DNA of 58,047 bases, taken from contig NZ_MVHD01000034.1 of NCBI RefSeq assembly GCF_002086635.1, forward strand, positions 1-58,047, given 5' to 3'. The first letter of the stretch is position 1, and every line of letters begins with the position of its first letter. Of this stretch, positions 7,782 to 15,513 are shown in pieces. The notes beneath the pieces were generated by a model. The model was not told the DNA's origin. It saw nothing but the letters and a program-made list of their open reading frames with translations, and did no database searches. The DNA is from Mycobacterium alsense. GTDB taxonomy: Bacteria; Actinomycetota; Actinomycetes; Mycobacteriales; Mycobacteriaceae. A program made the position numbers and the translations under genes.

Positions 7782-8330
7782 ATCTGCACCTCAATCAGTC
7801 CCGGGCCTGCCGACGCTCCCAACCGCACTGCCACGCACCTCAAAGCCCGATGGTGCGGCGGTTCGTGAGAGCCGGAACGGACCGGGATCGCGTGGTCTCC
7901 ATCGGCTTGCTCCGTGAGAGCCTACGCGGTCGGGGCAAGTTCGGCTGCGCCGGTTCGAAATCCCCGTGAAGGTCACACTCCATGTCACGGGCGGTGCATA
8001 ACGCGACGGCGCGGCTGCGGCGGCGAAAAGGCAGGTGGGGCCGCAATTTCAGCAGGCCGGGATTTCCGGATCATTCCGCTGAGGCAACCGAAGGCGATCG
8101 AAACCGATCGAAGGCAATCGAAGGCGTGGGTGGGTCGATGCCGGGGATTGCCGGCGGCAAGTCGGCGGATCGAACGGCCCGTTTTCGCATCCCGATGACT
8201 AACCCGATCACGAATTCCGTGCAAAAAATCGATATGAAACCGAGACAAGCTCGCGTCCTGATCGACATTTGGCCGAATCACCCGGTAAATTCCAGCTGAG
8301 ATCGCCATCACATACGGACAAGGGGCAGGT
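7782..8330. other. Long intergenic region between the Rv1887-like gene and fbpB
   Basis: I find no convincing gene in these 549 bases. Reading frames of up to about 100 codons exist but lack ribosome sites and start in the promoter area. The stretch 8205-8300 is clearly richer in A and T than its surroundings (for example GTGCAAAAAATCGATATGAA) and is the likely fbpB promoter and leader. The fbpB ribosome site is AAGGGGCAGGT just before 8331. Helically phased short repeats lie at 8085-8126 (separate entry). Confidence 0.6.
8085..8126. repeat. Decamer direct repeats with 10-bp phase upstream of fbpB
   Basis: Consecutive decamers AAGGCGATCG (8091), AAACCGATCG (8101) and AAGGCAATCG (8111) are followed by AAGGCG (8121) and preceded by CAACCG (8085). 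The exact 10-bp period places each copy on the same helical face. The array lies about 205 bp upstream of the fbpB start codon. It could be a protein-binding array or a chance low-complexity run; no known mycobacterial regulator motif was recognised. Confidence 0.55.
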
Positions 8331-9323
8331 ATGACAGACGTGAGCGAGAAGGTGCGGGCCTGGGGGCGTCGGCTACTGGTCGGTGCGGCGGCTGCTGCCA
8401 CCCTGCCAGGCCTGATCGGCCTTGCCGGCGGCGCGGCGACCGCGGGGGCATTCTCGCGCCCGGGGTTGCCGGTCGAATACCTGCAGGTGCCGTCCGCGGG
8501 CATGGGCCGCGACATCAAGGTCCAGTTCCAGAGCGGCGGCAGCGGCTCACCCGCGGTCTACCTGCTCGACGGCTTGCGGGCCCAGGACGACTACAACGGC
8601 TGGGACATCAACACGCCCGCGTTCGAGTGGTACTACAAGTCCGGCCTGTCGATCGTCATGCCGGTCGGCGGGCAGTCCAGCTTCTACGCCGACTGGTACG
8701 GCCCGGCGTGCGGTAAGGCCGGCTGCTCGACCTACAAATGGGAAACCTTCCTGACGAGCGAACTGCCCGGGTACCTGGCTTCCAACAAGGGCGTCAAGTC
8801 CAACGGCAGCGCCGCGGTCGGCATCTCCATGTCCGGCTCCTCGGCGCTGATCCTGGCGGCCTTCCACCCGGGACAGTTCGTCTACGCCGGCTCGCTGTCA
8901 GCCCTCATGGACCCCTCGTCGGGGATGGGGCCCAGCTTGATCGGCCTGGCCATGGGTGACGCCGGCGGCTACAAGCCCGACGCCATGTGGGGCCCGTCGA
9001 GCGACCCGGCGTGGCAGCGCAACGACCCCACGGTGCAGATCCCGAAGCTGGTCGGCAACAACACCCGGCTCTGGATCTACTGCGGCAACGGCACGCCGTC
9101 GGAGCTGGGTGGGGCCAACATGCCCGCCGAGTTCCTGGAGAACTTCGTGCGCAGCAGCAACCTGAAGTTCCAGGACGCCTACAACGCGGCCGGCGGCCAC
9201 AACGCGGTGTTCAACTTCAACGCCAACGGCACCCACAGCTGGGAGTACTGGGGAGCCCAGCTCAACGCCATGAAGCCCGACCTTCAGGGCAGCCTGGGCG
9301 CGACCCCCGGCGGCGGCGGATAA
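8331..9323 (+). CDS. fbpB: Antigen 85B, mycolyltransferase
   Basis: The 330-residue protein is an Ag85 mycolyltransferase, which moves mycolic acids between trehalose mycolates and onto arabinogalactan and also binds fibronectin. The signal peptide covers residues 1-40 (twin-Arg WGRRLLVG, hydrophobic core, cleavage after TAGA). The mature N-terminus FSRPGLPVEYLQVPS is the classic Ag85B one. The nucleophile elbow GISMSGSS has Ser166, equal to Ser126 of the mature M. tuberculosis enzyme. The catalytic His lies in NGTHSWEYWG near the C-terminus, and the C-terminal tail is Gly-rich. It precedes rpf with a hairpin between them; the M. tuberculosis neighbour Rv1885c is missing. Confidence 0.97.
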   Translation: MTDVSEKVRAWGRRLLVGAAAAATLPGLIGLAGGAATAGAFSRPGLPVEYLQVPSAGMGRDIKVQFQSGGSGSPAVYLLDGLRAQDDYNGWDINTPAFEWYYKSGLSIVMPVGGQSSFYADWYGPACGKAGCSTYKWETFLTSELPGYLASNKGVKSNGSAAVGISMSGSSALILAAFHPGQFVYAGSLSALMDPSSGMGPSLIGLAMGDAGGYKPDAMWGPSSDPAWQRNDPTVQIPKLVGNNTRLWIYCGNGTPSELGGANMPAEFLENFVRSSNLKFQDAYNAAGGHNAVFNFNANGTHSWEYWGAQLNAMKPDLQGSLGATPGGGG

Positions 9324-9361
9324 CCACGCCACATCCGCCTACGATCAGCCGAATCGCTACT

Positions 9362-9385
9362 GCGCCTGACGACGTCGTCGGGCGC
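9362..9385 (+). terminator. Stem-loop downstream of fbpB
   Basis: GCGCCTGAC pairs with GTCGGGCGC around a 6-base loop (nine pairs, one of them G-U), 38 bp after the fbpB stop. It lacks a clear T-tract, as is usual for mycobacterial hairpin terminators. It could also be an mRNA-stabilising hairpin. Confidence 0.55.
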
Positions 9386-9552
9386 ATTAGCGCATTAAGG
9401 GCCTTTATCAACTCGTGTTGCCAGGGCTCATTTATTTAATTCTCACCATTCTCTAAAGCGGCGTTTCGGCTGGTGAGGAGCCCAATTGCGCTGCTAGAAG
9501 GCTTATCTCGCGGCATTTTCGAATCGGTAACGCTTCGGACACACCGCGCGAA

Positions 9553-9975
9553 ATGTCTGACATGAGAAAAGTCTGCAAGCCTCTCGTCAAGTCCACGATG
9601 GTCGGCGGGTTCGTTGCAGCGCTGCTGACCTCCCCCGCCGGAGTGGCGCACGCCGCCCCCGTGGCCCCCAACTGGGACGCGGTCGCGCAATGCGAGTCCG
9701 GTGGCAACTGGCACGCCAACACCGGCAACGGCGAATACGGTGGGCTGCAATTCAAGCCGAGCACCTGGGCCCGATACGGCGGCGTCGGCAATCCGGCGGC
9801 CGCGTCCCGGGAGCAACAGATCGCGGTGGCCAACAGGGTTCTCGAGGACCAGGGGATCGAGGCATGGCCGAAATGCGGCGCCGCCTCGGGCCTTCCGATC
9901 GGCCTGTATTCGCACCCGGCACAGGGCATCAAGCAGATCATCAACGGGATCATCCAGGCGGCCATCCCGCACTGA
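9553..9975 (+). CDS. rpfC: Resuscitation-promoting factor (RpfC-type)
   Basis: The 140-residue exported protein has a signal peptide to about residue 34 (cleavage after VAHA-A) and a complete Rpf domain, a lysozyme-like transglycosylase fold that cuts peptidoglycan and stimulates dormant cells. Key elements are WDAVAQCESGGNW with the catalytic Glu48 beside Cys47, the NGEYGGLQF motif near residue 57, and the partner Cys in AWPKCGAASG. There is no extra C-terminal domain, as in RpfC. Position beside fbpB and the Rv1883c-like gene supports the rpfC assignment. The AT-richer 229-bp leader contains no chorismate mutase gene. Confidence 0.95.
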   Translation: MSDMRKVCKPLVKSTMVGGFVAALLTSPAGVAHAAPVAPNWDAVAQCESGGNWHANTGNGEYGGLQFKPSTWARYGGVGNPAAASREQQIAVANRVLEDQGIEAWPKCGAASGLPIGLYSHPAQGIKQIINGIIQAAIPH

Positions 9976-10035
9976 TTGATCCGGCCCGCCGCCGGGGCTC
10001 TATGACCGGACGCGAAGCTGTGTTTGGATCAGCCC

Positions 10036-10497
10036 ATGGAAGGTTCGGCGACTGTTCACATGGCCGCGCCCGCGGACAAGATCTGGGAGCTGATCGCGGA
10101 CGTCCGCAACACCGGGCGCTTCTCCCCCGAAGTGATCGAGGCGGAATGGCTGGGCGAGGCGACGGGACCCGCGCTCGGCGCCAAGTTTCGCGGGCACGTG
10201 CGGCGCAACGAGATTGGGCCGGTCTACTGGACGACGTGCAAGGTGACCGCGTGTGAACCCGGCCGCGAGTTCGGGTTCGCGGTGATGCTCGGCGACCGGC
10301 CGGTGAACAACTGGCACTACCGGTTGGCGCCCAGTGACGGCGGCACCGACGTGACGGAGTCGTTTCGGCTGAACCCCGCGCCGTGGCTGGGCATCTACTG
10401 GTTGTTCGGCGGGTTCCTGCGCAAGCGGCGGAACATCCGCGACATGACCAAGACGCTCAACCGCATCAAAGACTTGGTCGAGGCTGACGCGCTGTGA
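10036..10497 (+). CDS. SRPBCC-family (polyketide cyclase/START-like) protein, Rv1883c-like
   Basis: The 153-residue product opens MEGSATVHMAAPADKIWELIADVRNTGRFSPEV, the normal N-terminus of SRPBCC (Bet v 1-like) ligand-binding proteins. The family's final long helix lies at about residues 122-150. An in-frame TTG at 10024 would add four residues; the ATG at 10036 fits family starts better. SRPBCC proteins bind hydrophobic ligands; this one has no assigned substrate. Its TGA stop overlaps the GTG start of the SDR gene, so the two are co-translated. Order rpf, this gene, SDR, lppE, cyp140 matches Rv1884c-Rv1880c. Confidence 0.9.
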   Translation: MEGSATVHMAAPADKIWELIADVRNTGRFSPEVIEAEWLGEATGPALGAKFRGHVRRNEIGPVYWTTCKVTACEPGREFGFAVMLGDRPVNNWHYRLAPSDGGTDVTESFRLNPAPWLGIYWLFGGFLRKRRNIRDMTKTLNRIKDLVEADAL

Positions 10498-11345
10498 AAT
10501 CCGTGAAATCGGTCTTCATCACCGGCGCGGGCAGTGGCATGGGCCGCGAGGGCGCCAGGCTGTTTCACGCCAAGGGTTGGCGCGTCGGAGCGGTCGACCG
10601 CAACGAGGACGGCCTGGCGACGCTGCGGCAGGAGCTGGGCGATGCTTCCGGTGACCGGCTGTGGACGCGGGCGGTCGACGTGACGGACAAGGCCGCTCTG
10701 GAGGGCGCCCTGGCCGACTTCTGCGCCGGCAACGACGGCGGCGGGCTGGACATGATGTGGAACAACGCCGGCATCGGCGAGTCGGGCTGGTTCGAGGACG
10801 TGCCCCACGAGGCCGCGATGCGCGTCGTCGAGGTGAACTTCAAGGCGGTGCTCACCGGGGCGTACGCCGCGCTGCCCTACCTGAAGAAAACGCCGGGCAG
10901 CCTGATGTTTTCGACGTCGTCGTCCTCGGGCACCTACGGGATGCCGCGCATCGCGGTCTACTCGTCGACCAAGCACGCGGTCAAGGGATTGACCGAGGCG
11001 CTGAGCGTGGAATGGCACCGGCACGGCGTGCGGGTCGCCGACGTGCTGCCGGGTCTGATCGACACCGCCATCCTCACCACGACCACCAACCATTCCGACG
11101 ACGCGGGCCCCACGATGTCGGCCGACGAGCTTCGCGCCCGCGCCCCCAAGAGGGGCTTGTTCCGGCTGATGCCCGCGTCCAGCGTGGCGGAAGCGGCGTG
11201 GCAGGCCTATCACAACCCGAAGAAGCTGCATTGGTATGTGCCCAAGAGCATTCGGGTGATCGACGTGCTCAAGGGGCTGAGCCCGGAGTTCGTGCGGGGC
11301 CGCATCGTCAAATCCCTGCCGACGCTGGTGCCGAAGCGGCCATAA
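10494..11345 (+). CDS. Short-chain dehydrogenase/reductase (Rv1882c-like)
   Basis: The 283-residue SDR has the nucleotide-binding TGAGSGMGREG near residue 9, the NNAG motif (MMWNNAGIG near 87) and the catalytic Ser and YSSTK segment (MFSTSSSSG near 140, VYSSTKHAVKG near 157). An extended C-terminal part (after about residue 190) is usual for the mycobacterial subgroup. It probably oxidises or reduces a lipophilic alcohol or ketone using NAD(P). The GTG start at 10494 overlaps the previous stop (GTGA); another in-frame GTG at 10503 is possible. The substrate is unknown. Confidence 0.93.
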   Translation: MKSVKSVFITGAGSGMGREGARLFHAKGWRVGAVDRNEDGLATLRQELGDASGDRLWTRAVDVTDKAALEGALADFCAGNDGGGLDMMWNNAGIGESGWFEDVPHEAAMRVVEVNFKAVLTGAYAALPYLKKTPGSLMFSTSSSSGTYGMPRIAVYSSTKHAVKGLTEALSVEWHRHGVRVADVLPGLIDTAILTTTTNHSDDAGPTMSADELRARAPKRGLFRLMPASSVAEAAWQAYHNPKKLHWYVPKSIRVIDVLKGLSPEFVRGRIVKSLPTLVPKRP

Positions 11346-11356
11346 AGGAGGGGGAC

Positions 11357-11776
11357 ATGCAAAATCGTTTGCTCGCAATCGCTTTCATCGTAATTGCCGG
11401 AGCCGCCGTCGCGGGGTGCGGGCAGGCGCAGACGACGCCCCGCAAAGCCGCACGCGTGACCATCGACGGGACCACGCACACGGCGCGGCCGGCGGCGTGC
11501 AGCCAGATGCAGTCGTACCGCACCCTCGACATCGGCGACGAGAACGGCCACGTCGAGGCGACGGTACTGCTCAGCGGCTACCGGGTCATGCCGCAGTGGG
11601 TGAAGTTCCGCAACGTCGACGGGTTCACCGGCAGCTTCTGGCAGGGCGGGGTGGGCGACGCGCGCGCCGACGTCAACCACAACGCCTACAGCATCTCCGG
11701 CAGCGCATACGGGATCAGCAGCAGCAACCCCAACAAGGTGATCACCACCGACTTCAAGATCACCGCCGAGTGTTGA
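11357..11776 (+). CDS. lppE: Lipoprotein LppE
   Basis: The 139-residue protein starts MQNRLLAIAFIVIAGAAVAGC, a signal peptide with lipobox VAGC and acylated Cys21. The mature part (ITIDGTTHTARPAACSQMQ, later VKFRNVDGFTGSFWQGGVGDARA) belongs to the 19-kDa-antigen-like mycobacterial lipoprotein family and should fold as a small beta-sandwich on the outer face of the plasma membrane. Length equals M. tuberculosis LppE (Rv1881c) as I recall it. A strong ribosome site, AAAGGAGGGGG, precedes the ATG. It is the fourth gene of the rpf-to-cyp140 run. Confidence 0.9.
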   Translation: MQNRLLAIAFIVIAGAAVAGCGQAQTTPRKAARVTIDGTTHTARPAACSQMQSYRTLDIGDENGHVEATVLLSGYRVMPQWVKFRNVDGFTGSFWQGGVGDARADVNHNAYSISGSAYGISSSNPNKVITTDFKITAEC

Positions 11777-11786
11777 GCGAGGACCG

Positions 11787-13115
11787 GTGAAGGAGAGGCT
11801 GCACTGGCTCGTGATGCACGGCTTCATCCGGGGCGTCGCGGCGGTCGGCGCACGGCGGGGCGACCTGCAGGCCAGGCTGATCGTCGACCCCTCGGTGGCC
11901 GCAGATCCGGTGCCGTTCTACGAGGGACTGCGGGCGCTGGGCCCGCTGGTGAAGGGGCGCGTCAACTACCTGACGGCGGACCACGGCCTGGCCCACGAGC
12001 TGCTGCGCTCCGACGACTTCCGCGTGGTGAACATGGGCTCGAACCTGCCGGCGCCGCTGCGCTGGCTGGAGCGCCGCGTGCGCGACGACCTGCTGCACCC
12101 GCTGCGCGCGCCGTCGCTGCTGGCCGTCGAGCCGCCCGACCACACCCGCTACCGCAAGACGGTGTCGGCGGTGTTCACTCCCCGGGCGGTCGCCGCGCTG
12201 CGCGAAGGCGTCGAGCGGACCGCGACGGACCTGCTGGATCGGCTGTCCGCGGCGTCGGGCGCCGCCAGCGTCGTCGATGTCGTCGGGCGGTACTGCTCGC
12301 AGCTTCCGGTCGCGATCATCAGCGACATCCTGGGGGTGCCCGAGCAAGACCGGCCGCGGGTGCTGGAATTCGGCGAACTCGGCGCCCCGAGCCTGGACGT
12401 CGGCTTGCCGTGGCGCCAGTACCGCAGCGTGCAGCGGGGAATCGCCGGGTTCAACTTCTGGCTGGCCGACCACCTGCGCGAGTTGCGGCGCACCCCGAGT
12501 GACAACCTGATGAGCCAGCTGATCCAGACCGCCGAAAGCGGTTCCGCCGAAACGTATCTCGACCCCGACGAGCTGCAGGGCATCGCCGGGCTGGTGCTGG
12601 CCGCCGGGTTCGAGACCACGGTGAACCTGTTGGGCAACGGGATTCGCATGCTGCTGGACGCGCCGGAGCACCTGGACGCGTTGCGCCGCCGCCCCGAATT
12701 GTGGCCCAACGCCGTCGAAGAGATCCTGCGGCTCGACTCGCCGGTGCAACTCACCGCGCGGGTGGCGGTCAGGGACGTCGAGGTGGCGGGCGAGCGGATC
12801 AAACGCGGCGGGTTGGTGGTGATCTACCTGGCAGCCGCCAACCGCGACCCGTCGGTGTTCGACGATCCGCATCGCTTCGACATCGAAAGACCAAACGCGG
12901 GACGGCACCTCGCGTTCTCCGCCGGTCGCCACTTCTGCCTTGGGGCCGCCCTGGCGCGGGCCGAGGGGGAAGTCGGGCTGCGCACGTTCTTCGACCGCTT
13001 CCCCGAAGCGCGGGCGGCGGGCACCGGAAGCCGGCGGGAGACGCGGGTGCTGCGCGGGTGGTCGACGCTGCCGGTCGCCCTGGGGCCGCCGGCGCGGTCG
13101 ATGGCCACCGCCTGA
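11787..13115 (+). CDS. cyp140: Cytochrome P450 CYP140-type
   Basis: The 442-residue P450 begins at GTG 11787, 10 bp after lppE. Landmarks are the C-helix PPDHTRYRKTVSAVFTPRAV near residue 117, the I-helix AGFETT (273-278), the E-x-x-R pair in EEILR near 311, and the haem loop FSAGRHFCLGA with Cys384. The context lppE-cyp140 is as in M. tuberculosis Rv1881c-Rv1880c. CYP140 is conserved across mycobacteria but its physiological substrate is not established. This is the last backbone gene before the accessory block. Confidence 0.95.
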   Translation: MKERLHWLVMHGFIRGVAAVGARRGDLQARLIVDPSVAADPVPFYEGLRALGPLVKGRVNYLTADHGLAHELLRSDDFRVVNMGSNLPAPLRWLERRVRDDLLHPLRAPSLLAVEPPDHTRYRKTVSAVFTPRAVAALREGVERTATDLLDRLSAASGAASVVDVVGRYCSQLPVAIISDILGVPEQDRPRVLEFGELGAPSLDVGLPWRQYRSVQRGIAGFNFWLADHLRELRRTPSDNLMSQLIQTAESGSAETYLDPDELQGIAGLVLAAGFETTVNLLGNGIRMLLDAPEHLDALRRRPELWPNAVEEILRLDSPVQLTARVAVRDVEVAGERIKRGGLVVIYLAAANRDPSVFDDPHRFDIERPNAGRHLAFSAGRHFCLGAALARAEGEVGLRTFFDRFPEARAAGTGSRRETRVLRGWSTLPVALGPPARSMATA

Positions 13116-13194
13116 CGGGTCGGTGCGACCGCGACACCGAACCTACGCACACGACACGCCGAACGGCCTGCGCGTAGCTTCGGTCTCGAGGAAT

Positions 13195-13290
13195 GCCTGC
13201 GAGCAAGGCGAGCCGGCGCAGGGCCTCGCGGCGGTTCTGTGGGCCGTCGACGTGGTCGGTCGTGATCTCCTCGGCGAGGTAGCCCGCAGC
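13195..13290 (-). pseudogene. Possible N-terminal remnant of a dienelactone-hydrolase-type gene
   Basis: Read on the minus strand, 13284 to 13195 gives GYLAEEITTDHVDGPQNRR followed by EALRRLALLAG. This resembles the N-terminal segment (YLAEE...DHVDG...RREALRRL.LLG) I associate with mycobacterial dienelactone-hydrolase-family proteins. The frame then continues into unrelated sequence, and nothing matching the alpha/beta-hydrolase body is present. If correct, it is a fragment of a gene lost at this boundary of the accessory block. The identification is from memory of the family pattern and is tentative. Confidence 0.35.
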
Positions 13291-13327
13291 GCGGTCACCC
13301 TGGTGAGTTTCCTTCCCCGAACCGCGG

Positions 13328-13356
13328 TTGACACGTGTTGGACAACCCTGTTTATT
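13328..13356 (+). promoter_or_regulatory. SigA-like promoter of the epoxide-hydrolase-like gene
   Basis: TTGACA (13328-13333), a 17-bp spacer and TTTATT (13351-13356) form a good housekeeping promoter. The start codon begins 8 bases after the -10 element, exactly where transcription should start, and no ribosome site precedes it. The mRNA is therefore probably leaderless. Confidence 0.6.
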
Positions 13357-13363
13357 TGCGGCT

Positions 13364-13822
13364 ATGGCTCAAGCTTCGAAGGTCGCGGTCGAGGATGTCG
13401 TCGTCGGGATGTGGCAGGCCCTGTCGCGACGGGATTGGGATGCGGTCAAGACGTTTTTGGCCGACGACTGCCTCTACGTCGACATGCCGCTCCCCGCTTT
13501 CGGGGCGCGCGGCCCCGAAGACATCGTCAAGCGGCTCAAGGTGGGACTCGAGCAGCTGGCCGGCTACGAGAACCACGACGGCGTGCTGGTCTCCAACGGC
13601 GCCGACGTCATCTACGAGCACTCGGAGACTTGGACTTTCGCGTCGGGCGAGCAGGGCGTGCTGAGGTTCGTCACCGTCCACAAGGTCGATGACGGCAAGA
13701 TCAGGGTCTGGAAAGACTATTGGGACATGCAAAGCCTCGTGTCCTTCGCTCCCCCGAACCACTTCGAGAACCTGGCGACCGGGGATACCAGCTGGGTTTT
13801 CGACGCGTCAGCATTGGTCTGA
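13364..13822 (+). CDS. Limonene-1,2-epoxide-hydrolase-like (NTF2/SnoaL-fold) protein
   Basis: The 152-residue product looks like the limonene-epoxide-hydrolase/EphG group: an N-terminal helix pair (VEDVVVGMWQALSRRDWDAVKTFLADDCLYVD), a curved sheet, and a late R-V-W-K-D-Y-W-D segment (near residue 113) where family members carry one catalytic Asp. The family uses an Asp-Arg-Asp triad to open epoxides; relatives include polyether cyclases. I cannot confirm all three residues, so it may be a non-catalytic SnoaL-like protein. The ATG at 13364 is chosen because the promoter above points to it. The last 95 bases are duplicated at 15514-15608. Confidence 0.83.
   Translation: MAQASKVAVEDVVVGMWQALSRRDWDAVKTFLADDCLYVDMPLPAFGARGPEDIVKRLKVGLEQLAGYENHDGVLVSNGADVIYEHSETWTFASGEQGVLRFVTVHKVDDGKIRVWKDYWDMQSLVSFAPPNHFENLATGDTSWVFDASALV
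13728..13822 (+). repeat. 95-bp repeat, copy 1 (3' end of the epoxide-hydrolase-like gene)
   Basis: This segment covers the last 31 codons plus most of the stop region of the gene and recurs at 15514-15608 with 90 of 95 positions equal and no gaps. The five differences are all single substitutions. Sequences outside the 95 bp do not match between the two copies. Confidence 0.93.
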
Positions 13823-13837
13823 CACGGTCTGGCGACT

Positions 13838-13862
13838 GGTGTCAGTTGACCTCAGTGACACC
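13838..13862 (+). terminator. Hairpin after the epoxide-hydrolase-like gene
   Basis: GGTGTCA (13838-13844) and TGACACC (13856-13862) are perfect complements separated by 11 bases, 15 bp after the stop codon. No T-tract follows. It is probably a terminator or 3'-end hairpin. Confidence 0.5.
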
Positions 13863-14160
13863 CATTGCCCGGCGGCGCCTCCCTTGACTTGAGCTTGCTG
13901 CGACGAGGCAACGGCGTCGTTCAGATCGGTTCGACTAGTATCGGAACACGGTGAGCTCCTCGTCTCACGACTTGCAAAGCGAAGCAACCGATTACTACTC
14001 GTTTCTAACTCCCTACGAGGCGTAGCTTCGAGCGATGAGCGTCTTCAGGAATGTGGCCGCCACTTCCCGACTGGCGAGGTCTAGCGCACTTCGATGCGGG
14101 TAAATTTGTTTCTACCGTCGCGGGTTATTGTCAGCGGCGCGTCAAGGTCAGACTCTTTGG
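13863..14160. other. Gene-free, AT-richer stretch inside the accessory block
   Basis: No reading frame here looks coding. The composition is visibly lower in GC than the flanks (GATTACTACTCGTTTCTAAC, GGGTAAATTTGTTTCTACC). No known repeat, RNA gene or attachment core was recognised. Confidence 0.5.
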
Positions 14161-14700
14161 TTATGGAATGGGGCCCGCCGACCCCGCGTCTTTTATGATG
14201 TAGACCCAAAACCTGGGGACAGTCAATTCGCCGCCCATCGTCGTCTTGTAGGTGTCCGCGCCACGGACCTTACACCACATAGTGACAATGTCGTTTTGGA
14301 CCACATTTGCGAGGATTGATGGATCTTGCGCGTCAATCATCGTGTTCTGCAAGTAGTCGTCTGGCTGGGCGCCGGTATTCGCCCGAAATTCTGCGTTGCC
14401 TGTCGCTGCGTCGAACTGGGTCACAACTCCATACACGATGATCTTCCGGCCTTTGTTGGACTCAGGGTCTTTTACCAAAAGCGCGTAGTCGCGTGGGGAG
14501 ATCGCTTGATACGTCGCCGCATCCAAATCTTCGGGTGAAATGGTTGGCGTCGATGGAGCTGCAGGGGCCGAGGTGTCCGAGTCCGGCGCCGGCAGGGCTG
14601 CCGAGCTGCCCGTCGTTTCAGAGCTGTCGCCGCAAGCAGTCGCTCCGACGAGAACGCTAACACTGATCAGCGCACTAACCGGAAGCTTCCAATCGCTCAC
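14161..14700 (-). CDS. Putative lipoprotein, OB-fold-like, accessory
   Basis: The 179-residue product has a hydrophobic N-terminus (LPVSALISVSVLVGATAC) ending in a lipobox-like ATAC with Cys23. A Ser/Pro/Ala-rich linker follows (to about residue 55), then a compact domain beginning YQAISPRDYALLVKDPESNKG with KIIVYGVVTQFDAATG. That pattern is reminiscent of small OB-fold domains in actinobacterial lipoproteins. The start is GTG at 14700, supported by GAGGGGG 7 bases upstream. Codon choice is less GC-biased than in the backbone (more ATT, AAA, TAT). No M. tuberculosis counterpart is known to me at this site. Function unknown. Confidence 0.8.
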   Translation of the reverse strand: MSDWKLPVSALISVSVLVGATACGDSSETTGSSAALPAPDSDTSAPAAPSTPTISPEDLDAATYQAISPRDYALLVKDPESNKGRKIIVYGVVTQFDAATGNAEFRANTGAQPDDYLQNTMIDAQDPSILANVVQNDIVTMWCKVRGADTYKTTMGGELTVPRFWVYIIKDAGSAGPIP

Positions 14701-14995
14701 TTGTCATCCCCCTCGCGGGTAGTACACGGCGTTGAGGATCATTTAACCAGCCAGATCGTCGATACGTGCTACATTCCGTGCCTAATATTGTTTCCTATAT
14801 CAATGTAGGGCGGCGGGTCTGTAAACATGCGCTTCACCGCCCGAATCGTGCCACGCTGCCGCGCCGTGTGCAGAGGGTGATGATCGCTCCGCCTGTCGGG
14901 CAGGGCTAGTTGTACTGTTGTTAACACTCGTTGTAGGGCGCTGAGATAATGCCGCGTCCCTTGACGATATTTTCGGAGCGACTTGTCTCGGCCGG
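14701..14995. other. Intergenic stretch between two minus-strand exported-protein genes
   Basis: No gene is supported here. The part next to 14701-14800 contains the likely promoter and leader of the lipoprotein gene and is AT-rich (TTTCCTATATCAATG). The remainder holds no recognisable element. Confidence 0.5.
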
Positions 14996-15373
14996 TTAGC
15001 CCAAGTGGCCCGGTTCGTCGGGCAGGACGGTGCCAGGGTTGACAGGATAGGTCTCGTCGTCGGCGATCTGGTCGCTCACCCAGCCGCCAGGATAGAAGGT
15101 GCAATTGCTATACCCGTCGCCACCAAAGCAACTACTGCTTGGGTTCTCATAGTGTGCAGGAATCCCAATGACCCGGTGCCGCATCCAGGACCCGTCAGGT
15201 TGAATCGGTCCATCGCAGATCTCACGGCGCTGTGAACCTAAGAAACCCCACGGCGAGATCTGGCAGTTGGGAGGTTCGGCATTGGCGGTGGCCGCATGGA
15301 TAATGGCTGGCGTCACGCCGACGCTAAGTAAGCTAGTGGCGCTCGCTGCGATGAATGCTGCGCGGGATAACAT
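14996..15373 (-). CDS. Small exported cysteine-containing protein (CDGP-type)
   Basis: The 125-residue protein has a clear signal peptide (MLSRAAFIAASATSLLSVGV, cleavage expected after TANA-E). The mature part of about 92 residues contains NCQISPWGFLGSQRREICDG, with the CDGP motif (C-D-G-P-I-Q-P-D-G-S-W-M-R), then SSSCFGGDGYSNCTFYPGGW. Such small CDGP proteins recur in mycobacterial genomes as exported proteins of unknown role, with four cysteines suggesting two disulfides. AAGGAG lies about 10 bases before the ATG. It sits in the AT-richer part of the accessory block. Confidence 0.85.
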   Translation of the reverse strand: MLSRAAFIAASATSLLSVGVTPAIIHAATANAEPPNCQISPWGFLGSQRREICDGPIQPDGSWMRHRVIGIPAHYENPSSSCFGGDGYSNCTFYPGGWVSDQIADDETYPVNPGTVLPDEPGHLG

Positions 15374-15513
15374 GCTGCAAACTCCTTGCTCCGATCTCTA
15401 CTGTGTTGACGTTGATTGATTTATCCGATGGGAGCGTATTCGACAGCGGTGGAATCACATCGGGTTTTTAAAAATTAGTCCAAATTCGTTTGCAGGCGTC
15501 CATACCTTTGGAC

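Noticed and set aside
7982..8299. A 105-codon frame upstream of fbpB
   Set aside because: No ribosome site, no family resemblance and unlike codon use; it covers the phased repeats and the probable fbpB promoter.
9324..9552. Possible c-di-AMP (ydaO-type) riboswitch before rpf
   Set aside because: Such an element is associated with rpfA-type genes. I could not recognise its conserved core in this leader, which is also short.
14769..15104. A 111-codon minus-strand frame next to the CDGP-type gene
   Set aside because: It overlaps the better supported exported protein in another frame and has no signal peptide or ribosome site.
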